Source of the DNA: Maridesulfovibrio bastinii DSM 16055
GTDB lineage: Bacteria; Desulfobacterota; Desulfovibrionia; Desulfovibrionales; Desulfovibrionaceae
Assembly (NCBI RefSeq): GCF_000429985.1
Contig: NZ_AUCX01000018.1
Coordinates: 50,200-114,199 of the forward strand
Length of the DNA: 64,000 nt
Direction of reading: 5' to 3'
Position numbers and translations under genes: made by a program. The notes below the pieces were generated by a model. It was not told the origin of the DNA. It saw only the letters and a program-made list of their open reading frames with translations, and did no database searches. Below are positions 41,096 to 50,901 of this stretch, one piece after another (position 1 is the stretch's first letter; each line of letters opens with the position of its first letter).

Positions 41096-41515
41096 CTCCA
41101 ATCTCCAATAAAAACAGGCTGAAAACGGCTTAAATTGCAAACCGTAATTTACCCGGTAACATTGTTTAATAAAATTGAATTGTGCCTGCTTCAAAAGTCA
41201 GGGGAACAAATTCGGGTGCGGCTTATGTGGAATATAGTGTTCAGATAAAAATGGGTCGAAGCCGTCTTCTCAGCAGCTCAGTATATTCTGATAGGATTAA
41301 ATTCAGCTTGAATTGTTGTCAATGAATTCGTATTTTCAAGTAAAGATTTTCCTTTTTTCGAATTTTAAAGCCCTGAGAATATTATTTCGTTTGGAAAAGC
41401 CTTTTACTGAATAAAAAGGTAACTGTTGAAGATGGGGGTAGTTTTTGAAAATAAAAAAAACCGCTTTCGGTTAAGGAAAGCGGTTTGAATTCTCAAATAA
41501 AATTAAGAATTTTTA
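41096..41515. other. Intergenic region ahead of the EamA gene
   Basis: 420 bp with no coding signal. It holds the terminator of the downstream minus gene (41451-41486). A minus-strand TTGACA at 41309-41314 is possibly the EamA promoter, but no matching -10 is clear. The rest is AT-rich. Confidence 0.5.
41451..41486 (-). terminator. Terminator of the small zinc-ribbon gene
   Basis: On the minus strand AAACCGCTTTC and GAAAGCGGTTT form an 11-bp stem with a 7-nt loop, followed by a T-run (A8 on the plus strand at 41453-41460). It lies 30 nt after the stop. Confidence 0.88.
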
Positions 41516-41773
41516 TTAAACGCACCATGCAAGCAGATTGAACGGTGTATAATTGTTGTCCGGATTTTCAGCATATCTGCATCCGAGGTTTGAATCATCC
41601 CTTTTATTGATGATTTCACTATCGGAACCTACAAAGAAAGGGCATTCATTGTTGTTGCAGACAACAATAACTCCCCAGCCGGTTTCAGGCGGGGCAACCC
41701 ATGGCTCCAGCGGTTTGTTGCAATGGGGGCAGGTCCTTTCTTCAAGCTCTACACCCTTGTAAGTATAAGTCAC
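41516..41773 (-). CDS. Small zinc-ribbon-like protein of unknown function
   Basis: I do not recognise this 85-aa protein. It has CPHC near residue 20 and CNNNEC near residue 48, spaced as two halves of a zinc ribbon, and ends in AWCV. I chose GTG 41773 because AGGAG lies 7 nt upstream; the longer frame (ATG 41815) has no ribosome site. It has its own terminator. It could be a small nucleic-acid-binding or adaptor protein, but nothing around it points to a role. Confidence 0.75.
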   Translation of the reverse strand: MTYTYKGVELEERTCPHCNKPLEPWVAPPETGWGVIVVCNNNECPFFVGSDSEIINKRDDSNLGCRYAENPDNNYTPFNLLAWCV

Positions 41774-41848
41774 TTTCTGTCTCCTTGTAAAAAAGTCTGT
41801 TCTTAGTCGATTCACTTGAAAGTGAAGTTAAGCATCGGCATGAAATCG

Positions 41849-42376
41849 TCAAGCGTTTGTTTCTTCAAGTTCCCTCAAAGCCTTGAAAAGAGCGCGGGAC
41901 GATTTTGGCGGTTTACCTGCTGCAATTTCTTTCCCGGCATTTCTGGCAAGTTGCAGAATGCGCTGCCTGTCGATGGAAGGGAATTTTTCGGCAAGTTCAT
42001 TGATTAATTCAAATTCGCCTGCAACCAGAGCATCACGCCATTTTTCAAGCTGCTGAAATTTTTTAGCATCATCTTTATTACCAAGTTCAACGTTTTCAAT
42101 AAAACGCAGGATTGGTTCTGAATCAATCTCACGCATGAGTTTGCCCAGATATTGAATCTGCCTTCTGCGAGCCTCGTGCTTTTTTATCTTCTGGGTCTCA
42201 AGGACTGCATCGACAAATTTTTCAGGCAGTCCTGATTTTTTGACAAGCTCAGGCCCCAGTTTGACTATTTTTTCGGCAGCTTTCTGCAGAGCAGTCATTT
42301 CCCTTTTTTTCTGGGATCTGCTGGGAGTGCTGTCCTGCTCGGAATCATCATATTCGTAATCATCATATTGCATCAT
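41849..42376 (-). CDS. darP: DarP/YjgA-family (DUF615) ribosome-associated protein
   Basis: A 175-aa, highly charged, helical cytoplasmic protein. The family is associated with late assembly of the 50S subunit. SRSQKKREMTALQKAAEKIV near the N-terminus and EIDSEPILRFIENV and FPSIDRQRILQLARNA later match the DUF615 pattern. ATG 42376 is preceded by GAGGA 5 nt upstream. The acidic start (DDYEYDDSEQD) is typical. A long imperfect stem (42404-42441) lies just upstream. Confidence 0.85.
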   Translation of the reverse strand: MMQYDDYEYDDSEQDSTPSRSQKKREMTALQKAAEKIVKLGPELVKKSGLPEKFVDAVLETQKIKKHEARRRQIQYLGKLMREIDSEPILRFIENVELGNKDDAKKFQQLEKWRDALVAGEFELINELAEKFPSIDRQRILQLARNAGKEIAAGKPPKSSRALFKALRELEETNA

Positions 42377-42403
42377 GGGTATCCTCATATACTCTGATTC
42401 TGT

Positions 42404-42441
42404 CCCCGGCAAGTTTAATGACTTTCGTAAACTTACCGGGG
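42404..42441. promoter_or_regulatory. Long imperfect stem-loop between transporter and darP
   Basis: CCCCGG/CCGGGG and AAGTTTA/TAAACTT form a 13-bp stem with one mismatch and a 10-nt loop. Neither side has a U-tract. It could stall or process the transcript from the upstream transporter gene or act in the darP leader. Confidence 0.45.
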
Positions 42442-42513
42442 ATTATTGATGATATCTGAATAACATTAAAAATGTCAGACTTTGCTGAAATTTTATTTTG
42501 CAGGCATGTTGAA

Positions 42514-43395
42514 TTAGTTTCTATTTGTTATCCATACCCCGCCGATAACCAGTGCTCCTCCGGCAATGACTGTGGGGCCCATAAGCTCTCCGAAACAAAA
42601 ATATCCCAGCACAACTGCGGTTACAGGTACGAGGTTGATAAAAATACCTGTTTTTGAAGCTCCGATAACCTGAAGGGCTTCATAATACCAGCTGAAAGCC
42701 AGTCCTGTTCCCATTATGGCCAGATAGAGAAGGCTTGCCCAGTCTATTAATCCGGCTGACGCGGCCTGAGAAAAGAGATCATGGCTGATTGCAAACGGGA
42801 GCAGCATCACTGTTCCTATAAAGCAGGACCATGCCACCGCCTCAACCGGGGATACTATATCTACGGTTTTTTTACCGGCAATTGAATAAGCGGCCCAGGT
42901 TACAACGCATCCAAGTATGCACAGATCACCATTGGTCATACCCTGATGCAGAATATCCAGAGGATTGCCTCTGGCGATGACCAGAGCGACTCCGGTTAGA
43001 GAAATTATGAATCCCAGAATTTTGGGAAAAGTAAATTTTTCTTTAAACAATAATGCGGAGCTGATGGCAATTACCGTTGGAGTTCCTGCTATAATAAGTG
43101 AAGCTCTTCCGGCCTCTACCGTTTCAAGCCCGGTGAAAAAGAGGATGTTGTAGAGAAAAACACCGGTTGCCCCTAAAATAACCACGGGAAAGAATTGTTT
43201 TTTGGTTATGCGCGGGTAATGGCCTGTAAATTTTTTGACCATGAAAAACATGAAAAAAGATGCAAAAAAGAAGCGCAGAAAACCTGCATTGTACGGGGAG
43301 AGGTGACCTGCAAGTATTTTACCTGCTATCCATGTCCCGCCCCAGAATAAAACAGAGCCGATAAGTTTGAAATAAAGAAGAAATCCAGCAGACAT
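42514..43395 (-). CDS. EamA/DMT-family transporter
   Basis: A 293-aa protein of about ten membrane helices in two EamA repeats (LIGSVLFWGGTWIAGKILAG at the start; FINLVPVTAVVLGYFCFGEL near the end). It is the second EamA protein in the region; the two share only the general family pattern, so they are not a recent duplication. Substrate unknown; family members export amino acids, nucleosides or drugs. The ribosome site is weak. Confidence 0.9.
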   Translation of the reverse strand: MSAGFLLYFKLIGSVLFWGGTWIAGKILAGHLSPYNAGFLRFFFASFFMFFMVKKFTGHYPRITKKQFFPVVILGATGVFLYNILFFTGLETVEAGRASLIIAGTPTVIAISSALLFKEKFTFPKILGFIISLTGVALVIARGNPLDILHQGMTNGDLCILGCVVTWAAYSIAGKKTVDIVSPVEAVAWSCFIGTVMLLPFAISHDLFSQAASAGLIDWASLLYLAIMGTGLAFSWYYEALQVIGASKTGIFINLVPVTAVVLGYFCFGELMGPTVIAGGALVIGGVWITNRN

Positions 43396-43683
43396 TTTGA
43401 AACTCTTAAAATTTTTATGAAGGGTAGGTTGTTCAAGTTGCTCAAAAGGACAGGTTCAAATTATGCCAGGGTGGCATTTAGACACAGACAATTATTTTCT
43501 GTCAGCGGTTTTAAGTTATAAAAGGAAGCAGGAAATATGGGACAGTGTCTTTTTAAAATCAAGTGTTAAAATGGATTCAGCGAAAATTATCCGTTAATTA
43601 TGCTTTTTGTACAATTAATGTGTATTTTAATCTGCAAAAATGTATTTTTAAAGAATAATTGTTAAAACGATTATATTGATGGT

Positions 43684-43712
43684 TTGCCTTTAAGCATGCT
43701 AGCCTGTATAAG
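43684..43712 (+). promoter_or_regulatory. Orphan sigma-70-like promoter
   Basis: TTGCCT, a 17-nt spacer and TATAAG. No ORF follows for over 300 bp; the next gene is the Lrp regulator. Confidence 0.4.
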
Positions 43713-44017
43713 ATTTATTCCTCTGATTCATAATCCTTATTTCTAATCCGGCAGCGATTTTTTGGGGCTGCATTCTGTCTCTGAAACTGACATTGTTATA
43801 TTAATCGGAAAAGTTAAACACATTCTGAGGGGCTATCCTTCAAGTGGATTTTGCTCTCAAGGAATCCTGTTTTCCAAAAAAATCTGATTGATTGTTGGCA
43901 GGAATAAATTGCAAACACATAATTTGGTTCTGGCAGACTTCTAAAGTCTTTTATTCGCGCTTTATGTTGTTTAACTGAACAAAAGTCTTTTAAATAAGAA
44001 AAAAACAACTAATAGGC

Positions 44018-44046
44018 TTGACAATCTTAAAAAAATGGAATTTTAT
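44018..44046 (+). promoter_or_regulatory. Promoter of the Lrp/AsnC gene
   Basis: TTGACA (44018-44023), a 17-nt spacer and TTTTAT (44041-44046). A start about 7 nt downstream would fall at or beside the ATGs at 44052 and 44058, which have no Shine-Dalgarno sequence, so the transcript may be leaderless. Confidence 0.6.
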
Positions 44047-44051
44047 TCTCA

Positions 44052-44540
44052 ATGACAATGAGTAAAAGAAAAATCGACGAAACAGATAAAAAAATCCTGA
44101 TGATTCTTCAGGATAACGGTAGAGTCTCCAATGCTGATATCGCCCGTAAGATAGGTATGGCACCTTCGGCTGTTCTTGAGAGAGTTCGCAAGCTGGAACG
44201 CCGTAAAGTACTGGTTGGATATGAGGGGATAGTCGATCCCAAAGCTATTGGACAGTCTCTTACCGCATTTATCTACGTGGATGTGATTGAGGGAGTGGGT
44301 GCAACCGGAACAGGAGCCGAGTTGTCCAAAATCCCCGGAGTGCTGGAAGTACATTACTGTGCCGGAAAGGACAGTTATCTGATCAAAGTCAGGTGTCAGG
44401 ATACGGAAGGACTGGCCCAGATGCTTGGCCGGATCGGAAGAATAGAGTCGGTAAGGGATACCAACTCAACTATCGTGCTTAATACCATAAAGGAATCTCG
44501 CGCTATTCCTCTTGATCTTGAGGAGGCCGATGATGCCTGA
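44052..44540 (+). CDS. Lrp/AsnC-family transcriptional regulator (probable putA regulator)
   Basis: A 162-aa protein with an N-terminal helix-turn-helix (DETDKKILMILQDNGRVSNA, then IARKIGMAPSAVLERVRKLE) and a C-terminal RAM/ligand domain (about 70-145). Either ATG 44052 or 44058 could be used; neither has a ribosome site. It lies 153 bp upstream of putA in the same direction. Lrp-type regulators of proline catabolism (PutR-like) often sit beside putA, so proline-responsive control of putA is a reasonable inference. Confidence 0.9.
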   Translation: MTMSKRKIDETDKKILMILQDNGRVSNADIARKIGMAPSAVLERVRKLERRKVLVGYEGIVDPKAIGQSLTAFIYVDVIEGVGATGTGAELSKIPGVLEVHYCAGKDSYLIKVRCQDTEGLAQMLGRIGRIESVRDTNSTIVLNTIKESRAIPLDLEEADDA

Positions 44541-44693
44541 GAGGTTGTCTAACATCAAATACGCAGGTGGAAAATTCGCTCCGACCCCGTGTTTCTATAA
44601 CTGAAACGGTTGAATAACCGCTGTGTGAATGGAAAATCAGGGGGAAGGCGCAGATTTAACACCTGTTAAACAGACAGGAGGACAGACAGCTGT

Positions 44694-47600
44694 ATGACTG
44701 TTGACATTTCAACGCTGGACCCCAGAATCATTGAACGCGGTAAAGAATTTTTTAAATCCATTTCAGGTGAGTCCCCATCTATTTTCAATAAGGGCTGGTG
44801 GACTGGTAAAGTTATGGATTGGGCTATGCAGAACGAAGACTTTAAAGTCCAGATGTTTCGTTTTGTTGATGTTCTGCCTTACCTCAATACTTCAGAATCC
44901 TTATCAAGGCATATCGAAGAATATTTTGCAGGAGACGGCAGCGAGAATATTCCCGATGTCCTTAAATGGGGAGCCAGTAAAACCGGTATCGGGGGCGGCC
45001 TTGTAGCCAAAGTACTGAACAAGACAATCCGTTCCAATATTGAAGGAATGGCTCGCCAGTTCATTATCGGCCAGAAAGCGAGTGAAGCGGTAAAAGGAAT
45101 CCGTAAACTCCGTAAAGACGGTTTTGCCTTCGTGCTTGACCTTCTCGGCGAAGCTACGGTCAGTGCTGAAGAAGCTTCAGCTTACAGAGACGGCTATATG
45201 GAAGTGCTTGAGGCTATCCACAAAGAGTGTGACAAGTGGTCTGCTCTTGATGCTTCCGGTGACCTTGACTGGGGCAATGCTCCAAAAGTCAATGTAGCGG
45301 TCAAACCTTCTGCTTTCTATTCTCAGGCAAAACCTGTTGCATTTGAAGATACTGTTCAGGGAATGGTGGACAGCATCGAACCTGTTTATAAGAAGATTAT
45401 GGACATGAATGGTTTCATGTGCATTGATATGGAAGCCCTTGAATATAAAGAAGCTACCATAGAACTGTATAAACGGTTGCGTAAAAAATATCCTGAATAT
45501 GAGTACATAGGCATAGTCTTTCAGGCATATCTCAAAAGCACCGCTGATGATGTCGCCGGCATGATAGAATGGGCTCGCGAAGTTAATCTGCCGATCTCAA
45601 TCCGTCTTGTTAAGGGTGCATACTGGGATTCGGAAACAGTTATCGCAAAACAGAATGACTGGCCTGTCCCCGTCCATACCCGCAAACCTGAATCCGATCT
45701 GGCCTATGAGCAGATTGCAAAAATGATTCTTGAGAATCATGATATCTGCCATTATGCCTGCGCTTCTCATAACATCCGTACTATTTCCGCTATTATGGAA
45801 ATGGCTATTGAAATGGGTGTGCCTGAAGATCGCTATGAATTTCAGGTGCTGTACGGAATGGCTGAGCCGGTTCGTAAAGGTCTGCTCAAAGTTGCCAAAA
45901 GAGTGCGCCTCTATTGCCCGTATGGTGATTTGATTCCGGGCATGGCTTATCTGGTCAGACGCCTTCTTGAAAATACAGCTAACGAATCTTTCCTCAAGCA
46001 GACTTTTGCTGATGAAGCGGATATTGAAATCCTTCTGGAAAATCCTGCAAAAACTCTTGAAAGGGAAATTTCCGAAAGTCCTGAGCCTAAGCCTGATACC
46101 CGTCCCCGTTACAGGGGAATTAACGGGGAGCTTGAACCCTTCAATAATTTCCCCCCGGTCGATTTCACAATCAAGTCCGAGAGGGATGCTTTTGTCGAGG
46201 CCATTGAATCCGTTCGTGGAAATATTGGCAAAAAGTACCCCCTTTATATCAACGGTAAAGAAGTAACCACTGAAGATACAATTGATTCCTATAATCCGGC
46301 TGATACAGCAGAAATTATTGGAACTGTTTGTCAGGCCGGTATCCCGGAAGTTGATCAGGCCATAGCAGGAGCAAAGGATGCCTACCTCAAGTGGCGTGAT
46401 GTCTCCCCGCGCGAAAGGGCGCAGGTGCTGCTTGATGCCGCCAGATACTGCAAGGAAAATATTTATGAACTTTCAGCCTTGCAGGTTGTTGAAGTCGGCA
46501 AGCAGTGGTCGCAGGCTCACGGTGACGTAGCTGAAGCGATCGACTTCATGGAATATTATGCCCGTGAAATGATTCGCCTTGGCGATCCCAGACGTATGGG
46601 AAATGCTCCTGGCGAATTGAGTCAGTATTTTTATCAGGGTAAAGGAGTTGCCGCAGTTATAGCCCCGTGGAACTTCCCGTTTGCCATCAGCGTCGGTATG
46701 GTTTCAGCCGCCATTGTCTGCGGATGCCCGGTTGTATATAAACCTTCCGGACTTTCTTCCTGCATAGGTTACGGTCTGGTTGAAATGTTCAAGGCCGCAG
46801 GAATTCCGGACGGAGTCTTCAACTATATCCCCGGACGTGGTTCGGTGATGGGTGACCACCTTGTGGACAGTCCTGATATCTCGGTAATCGCATTCACCGG
46901 TTCCATGGAAGTGGGACTGCGCATACAGGAGAGGGCAGCAAAGGTTCATCCCGGTCAGGAGCAGTGCAAAAAGGTCATCGCTGAAATGGGTGGTAAAAAC
47001 GCCATCATTATCGATGATGATGCTGATCTTGATGAAGCCGTACTCGGAGTTCTTTATTCCGCATTCGGATATCAGGGCCAGAAATGTTCCGCATGCTCGC
47101 GTGTAATTGTGCTGGATTCCATTTACGATCGTTTTGTTCATCGTCTGACTGAAGCTGCCAAGTCGGTTAAACTCGGACCAGCAGATAATCCTGATAACTA
47201 TATGGGACCGGTTGTCGATAAGGCCGCTCAGAAAAATGTTCTAAGTTATATTGATATTGCGGAACAGGAAGGCAGAATTTTGGTTAAGCGCGAGGTCTCA
47301 GACGAGCTTAAAGCAAAAGGCTGCTATGTTCCCATGACCATTGTTGAGAATATCACCAAAGAGCAGCGCATTGCTCAGGAAGAAATATTCGGTCCTGTGC
47401 TGGCTGTTATGCGGGCAAAGGATTTCGATGAAGCTCTCGATATAGCTAATTCCACAAAGTTCGGACTAACCGGTTCAATCTACTCCCGTAGTCCCAAGCA
47501 TCTTGAAAAAGGTGCAAGGGAATTCAGGGTCGGTAACCTTTACCTTAATAAAGTAAGTGTCGGTGCTTTGGTTGAAAGGCACTCATTCGGTGGATTTAAA

Positions 47601-47732
47601 ATGTCCGGTGTTGGTTCAAAATCTGGTGGACCAGATTATCTGCTCCAGTTTATGGATCCGCGTATCGTCTGCGAGAATACCATACGCCGTGGTTTTGCTC
47701 CTATTGCCGAAGATGATGACTGGATTTCTTAA
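44694..47732 (+). CDS. putA: Bifunctional proline dehydrogenase / P5C dehydrogenase PutA
   Basis: Oxidises proline to glutamate in two steps with FAD and NAD. The 1012-aa protein has the proline dehydrogenase barrel in about residues 80-450 (VKGAYWDSE and the YEFQVLYGM region). The aldehyde dehydrogenase domain (about 500-990) has catalytic C798 in GQKCSACSR, E764 in AEMGGKN and PWNFPFAISVG. There is no N-terminal ribbon-helix-helix, so it is the short, non-DNA-binding type; the Lrp gene upstream may supply regulation. GGAGG lies 12 nt ahead of the ATG, which is long. Confidence 0.96.
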   Translation: MTVDISTLDPRIIERGKEFFKSISGESPSIFNKGWWTGKVMDWAMQNEDFKVQMFRFVDVLPYLNTSESLSRHIEEYFAGDGSENIPDVLKWGASKTGIGGGLVAKVLNKTIRSNIEGMARQFIIGQKASEAVKGIRKLRKDGFAFVLDLLGEATVSAEEASAYRDGYMEVLEAIHKECDKWSALDASGDLDWGNAPKVNVAVKPSAFYSQAKPVAFEDTVQGMVDSIEPVYKKIMDMNGFMCIDMEALEYKEATIELYKRLRKKYPEYEYIGIVFQAYLKSTADDVAGMIEWAREVNLPISIRLVKGAYWDSETVIAKQNDWPVPVHTRKPESDLAYEQIAKMILENHDICHYACASHNIRTISAIMEMAIEMGVPEDRYEFQVLYGMAEPVRKGLLKVAKRVRLYCPYGDLIPGMAYLVRRLLENTANESFLKQTFADEADIEILLENPAKTLEREISESPEPKPDTRPRYRGINGELEPFNNFPPVDFTIKSERDAFVEAIESVRGNIGKKYPLYINGKEVTTEDTIDSYNPADTAEIIGTVCQAGIPEVDQAIAGAKDAYLKWRDVSPRERAQVLLDAARYCKENIYELSALQVVEVGKQWSQAHGDVAEAIDFMEYYAREMIRLGDPRRMGNAPGELSQYFYQGKGVAAVIAPWNFPFAISVGMVSAAIVCGCPVVYKPSGLSSCIGYGLVEMFKAAGIPDGVFNYIPGRGSVMGDHLVDSPDISVIAFTGSMEVGLRIQERAAKVHPGQEQCKKVIAEMGGKNAIIIDDDADLDEAVLGVLYSAFGYQGQKCSACSRVIVLDSIYDRFVHRLTEAAKSVKLGPADNPDNYMGPVVDKAAQKNVLSYIDIAEQEGRILVKREVSDELKAKGCYVPMTIVENITKEQRIAQEEIFGPVLAVMRAKDFDEALDIANSTKFGLTGSIYSRSPKHLEKGAREFRVGNLYLNKVSVGALVERHSFGGFKMSGVGSKSGGPDYLLQFMDPRIVCENTIRRGFAPIAEDDDWIS

Positions 47733-47757
47733 AACAAATATTAACTGTTATAATCTG

Positions 47758-47782
47758 GGGAGGCTTAGGCCTCCCTTTTTTT
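47758..47782 (+). terminator. Terminator after putA
   Basis: GGGAGGC/GCCTCCC, loop TTAG, followed by seven Ts. It lies 26 nt after the putA stop. Confidence 0.93.
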
Positions 47783-48028
47783 ATTAAGTCTCATATTTCT
47801 TTCATGAACAATCCAACATAGAAAAATAGCTATTTGAAGAGAGTAAATCGGTTTCAGGAGTATATTCATAACCAGCATTATGACTCGCGATGCTTGAATT
47901 ATCTTTTTGGGGTTGCTGCTAAAATTGTAGGTAATTTTCTGAAAATGATAAAAATACAACTCAATCAGCAGAACTCTTGAGGGAATTTTATATTCCGGTG
48001 TTCTGATAATTTTTGCTGCTTGTAAAAA
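47783..48028. other. Intergenic region between putA and the chemoreceptor gene
   Basis: AT-rich with no supported gene; a 64-codon minus frame here has no ribosome site or recognisable motif. It is bounded by two terminators. Confidence 0.55.
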
Positions 48029-48066
48029 AAATAAGGGCCGTGGTAAATCCGCGGCCCTTATTTTTT
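48029..48066. terminator. Bidirectional terminator at chemoreceptor 3' end
   Basis: ATAAGGGCCGTGG pairs with CCGCGGCCCTTAT (one G-U pair) across TAAAT. As flank it on the left and Ts on the right, so it works for the minus-strand chemoreceptor gene. Confidence 0.9.
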
Positions 48067-50488
48067 ATTCTTTGTTGGAAATCTTATCCAGATCTTCAGC
48101 AAGATGGACAAGCTCGTTAAGTGATTCCACCGTCATATTTACTCTCTCTGACACTTTTCCGGCCAGATCATTAACCTCTTCCATTGCCCTGTTTATTTCT
48201 TCCGAACTTGCGGATTGTTCTTCAGAGGCTGTGGCAATATTGCTGACACTCATTGCCGAGTCCTGAGCCATTGAAACAATATCTCTTAAGGATGAACCTG
48301 ATTTATTTGCAAAGTCAGCTGCTTTAACTGCCAGCACACCGGCTTCTTCCGTCATCTTCTTGGATTCTTTTGCCTGAGTCTGAATTCCGTCAATAACAAC
48401 TTCTACTTCTCTTGTTGCTTCAACTGTTTTTTCTGCAAGCTTGCGGACTTCATCTGCAACAACTGCAAAACCTCGTCCTGCTTCACCAGCCCGTGCTGCT
48501 TCAATTGCCGCATTCAGTGCCAGCAGATTGGTCTGGTCGGCAATATCATTAATTACCCCTAGAACAGAGCCTATATTTGTGGATTTATCCTCCAGCTGAA
48601 TCATAATTTCAGCCAGTGATTCCGTTTGTGACTTAACTGAATTAATAGCGTCTGTTGCCTTAAGGACAATCTCAGCCCCTTCTTCGGCCTTGTCTTTGGT
48701 TTCAAGTGATTTATCGGAAGCTTTTGAAGCATTTTCAGCAACATCAAGCACACTTGCATTCATCTGGCTGAAAGCGGTGACAGTCTCAGAAATAAGTCTC
48801 TGCTGCGAAGCTACGGAATCATTTACGGAGTTGATTTCGTTTTCAAGTTTAGCAGAGCTGTTGAATATGTCTGACGAAGCTTTTCTGGTTGATTGATTTA
48901 CTTCGTTTATTCTTTCAAGCTGCCGGTTTATGTTATCTTCCTTTAAAACGAGATCTGTCACCACTCTGGCAACTTCCAGATAACCGCTGATATTACCTTT
49001 AGAATCTTTTAAAACATTGGCTACCGGCTGGATGTGAAGTTCATTACCATTGCTGTCCTTCAACCTGATTGTTTCAGTCATCTCCCGGTGTCCACTTTTG
49101 CGGCATTTTTCTATGGGGCATTTTTCAGTGGAGCATAATTCGGTTTTAAATATATTGCGGCAGGTTGATTTGTGGACCATTGCTTCTTCCAGTCCAGCAA
49201 ATTCAGCAACGCTTTTGTTGGCGAATTTTATGTTATAATCTTTATCCACCACAAATATAGGATCAGGAACAGCATTCACTACATCAACATATATCTGCAT
49301 TTCATGAATCATGTGTGATAATTTATCCAGAAGATCGTTGAACGCTGTGGTCATTCCACCTATTTCGTCCCGGTATTTGATGCTGATTTTGCTGTCGAGG
49401 TCCGCACGGTCTTCGTTGATATCTCTGATTTTGCGGGTAATAAGATTTACAGGATTTATAGCCATTTTTCGCAGGGCGATATAGACTATACAAAGTGGTA
49501 TGAAAATCATCAGGGCAACGCAGCCGAACAAGGCCAGATTAGTGGTGTCAGACAGGTCGGCCATTTTTTTGAGGTCTATATATCCGGCTAGGATTCCGAT
49601 CTGCTTTCCCCGGTAATCCAGAATCGGCATTGTAGCGAGAGCTGAATCCTTGCCTTCAATAATAACTTTGTCTTCCCGGCTGCCATCCAGAATTTTTTGG
49701 GTTATTCTATCAAGGTATTTTGAATGCTGTGTCCCGCTTACAAGGATATAATTTTGTCCGACAACCGGATATTTTGATTGATCCTTTAGGGAGGTTGCAG
49801 TGCTCAGCATTTCTTTGTTCATGAAAAGCATTGCGTAGATTCCGGCATCTTCAACACTGCTTAGGATCGGCGAAAAACTGTGCAGTACCTCGGCAGAACC
49901 CAGAGTGTTACCGTTTTCATCTTTAACAGGGACAAGTCCTCTTATCGCAAATCCTCCCCGTCCAAGCTCTATGCCTCCAACCGGTGATTTTCTCCTGTTA
50001 ACATCCAGAACAGTATTTCTGAATCCGGACAGGTCGTCCGAAATATCAACCCATTGGCCATTTCTTTTAGCCTGTTTTTTTCGCCACAGGCGGACAAGGC
50101 TTCTGCCGTTTGAAAGGTGGAAATGGAGACGGAGTTTTGCTCCGCTGATTTCCGAAAAATTTTTAAGTTCAGGGGCAAGAGTCTGGCGCAGGTATTCTCT
50201 TGCCTGTTGAGATTCGGAAGATCTTTCGTCATCAATATTTCCGCTGTTGGCCATTTCAAAGGCCTTTTTGACTTCAGGGCTTCCTGCAAAAATCGCTGCT
50301 GTTCTTTGTGCTGATTTTGTTGAATCTGAAATTTTATTTGAAACTGTTGAAAATGCTGTGTTTACAATTGATTTTACATGCATTTTCTTCAGTGAATTAA
50401 ATGATGAATTCAGTATAAAAATACTGACACAACCTAAGATGATAGTGACGATGATCTGCGGGAGCAGAATTTTTGAACTAAGTTTCAT
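48065..50488 (-). CDS. Methyl-accepting chemotaxis protein with dCache-like sensor and Cys-rich PAS
   Basis: An 807-aa transmembrane chemoreceptor. TM1 is at about residues 8-28, followed by a large periplasmic sensor of double-Cache size (about 35-295), TM2 near 305-325 and HAMP. A PAS domain (about 395-510) follows, carrying several cysteines (CRNIF, ELC, KCPIEKC). The signalling domain has the invariant tip [23 protein letters not shown] 50488 is chosen for GAGGA 6 nt upstream. No C-terminal CheR pentapeptide is visible. The ligand is unknown; the PAS cysteines may sense redox state or bind a cofactor. Confidence 0.93.
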   Translation of the reverse strand: MKLSSKILLPQIIVTIILGCVSIFILNSSFNSLKKMHVKSIVNTAFSTVSNKISDSTKSAQRTAAIFAGSPEVKKAFEMANSGNIDDERSSESQQAREYLRQTLAPELKNFSEISGAKLRLHFHLSNGRSLVRLWRKKQAKRNGQWVDISDDLSGFRNTVLDVNRRKSPVGGIELGRGGFAIRGLVPVKDENGNTLGSAEVLHSFSPILSSVEDAGIYAMLFMNKEMLSTATSLKDQSKYPVVGQNYILVSGTQHSKYLDRITQKILDGSREDKVIIEGKDSALATMPILDYRGKQIGILAGYIDLKKMADLSDTTNLALFGCVALMIFIPLCIVYIALRKMAINPVNLITRKIRDINEDRADLDSKISIKYRDEIGGMTTAFNDLLDKLSHMIHEMQIYVDVVNAVPDPIFVVDKDYNIKFANKSVAEFAGLEEAMVHKSTCRNIFKTELCSTEKCPIEKCRKSGHREMTETIRLKDSNGNELHIQPVANVLKDSKGNISGYLEVARVVTDLVLKEDNINRQLERINEVNQSTRKASSDIFNSSAKLENEINSVNDSVASQQRLISETVTAFSQMNASVLDVAENASKASDKSLETKDKAEEGAEIVLKATDAINSVKSQTESLAEIMIQLEDKSTNIGSVLGVINDIADQTNLLALNAAIEAARAGEAGRGFAVVADEVRKLAEKTVEATREVEVVIDGIQTQAKESKKMTEEAGVLAVKAADFANKSGSSLRDIVSMAQDSAMSVSNIATASEEQSASSEEINRAMEEVNDLAGKVSERVNMTVESLNELVHLAEDLDKISNKE

Positions 50489-50901
50489 AAAAATTCCTCT
50501 ATTCATTATGGGGGAGATTTTGGTGTTATTAATTTAGAAATATAATTGATTATACTTTGTGTAAAAAATCACAATCAGATAGGCTGTTTTGAGTTAATGT
50601 GTGTTGAATATAATATAATGTTGTTATATTTAGCACAGAATATATGTTTTGCTCAACCTTTTTATAATTTATTCAAGGTTAATAATTTTAATATCGACTG
50701 GTCGGATACCTTTTAATTAATTAAATCTGCAAAGTTTTGAGGGATTTTTTCGGCTGATAATATTTTTATTTTTTTAAATCGGAACAGCTTCTGTAAATTG
50801 CGAAGCCTGATTTTTATTAAAATGAGTCCTCGCTTTTCTTTACGGATTGATCGTAATAAGGCTATACATAAATATATTTAATCAACTACCTGGAACATAT
50901 T
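50489..50901. other. Divergent intergenic region (chemoreceptor / mla operon)
   Basis: 413 bp, very AT-rich. On the minus strand a TATAAT (50552-50557) about 65 bp before the chemoreceptor is a likely -10 without a good -35. On the plus strand TTTACG-18-TATACA (50839-50868) is a candidate mla promoter. No gene or sigma-54/sigma-28 motif is seen. Confidence 0.45.

Larger units (their letters stand above)
43396..44051. other. 656-bp intergenic region between EamA and Lrp genes
   Basis: I see no supported gene. The region contains the inverted repeat ATGCCA-GGG-TGGCAT (43463-43477) near the EamA start. There is a good plus-strand promoter TTGCCT-17-TATAAG (43684-43712) and a GCAGC/GCTGC stem (43751-43771). 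The promoter directly ahead of the Lrp gene is at 44018-44046. The upstream promoter lies 333 bp before Lrp, so a small RNA or a long leader is possible. Confidence 0.5.

Noticed and set aside
43814..44008. 64-codon minus ORF in the intergenic region before the Lrp gene
   Set aside because: It has no ribosome site, no motif and AT-driven composition.
47765..47959. 64-codon minus ORF after putA
   Set aside because: It overlaps the putA terminator and has no ribosome site.
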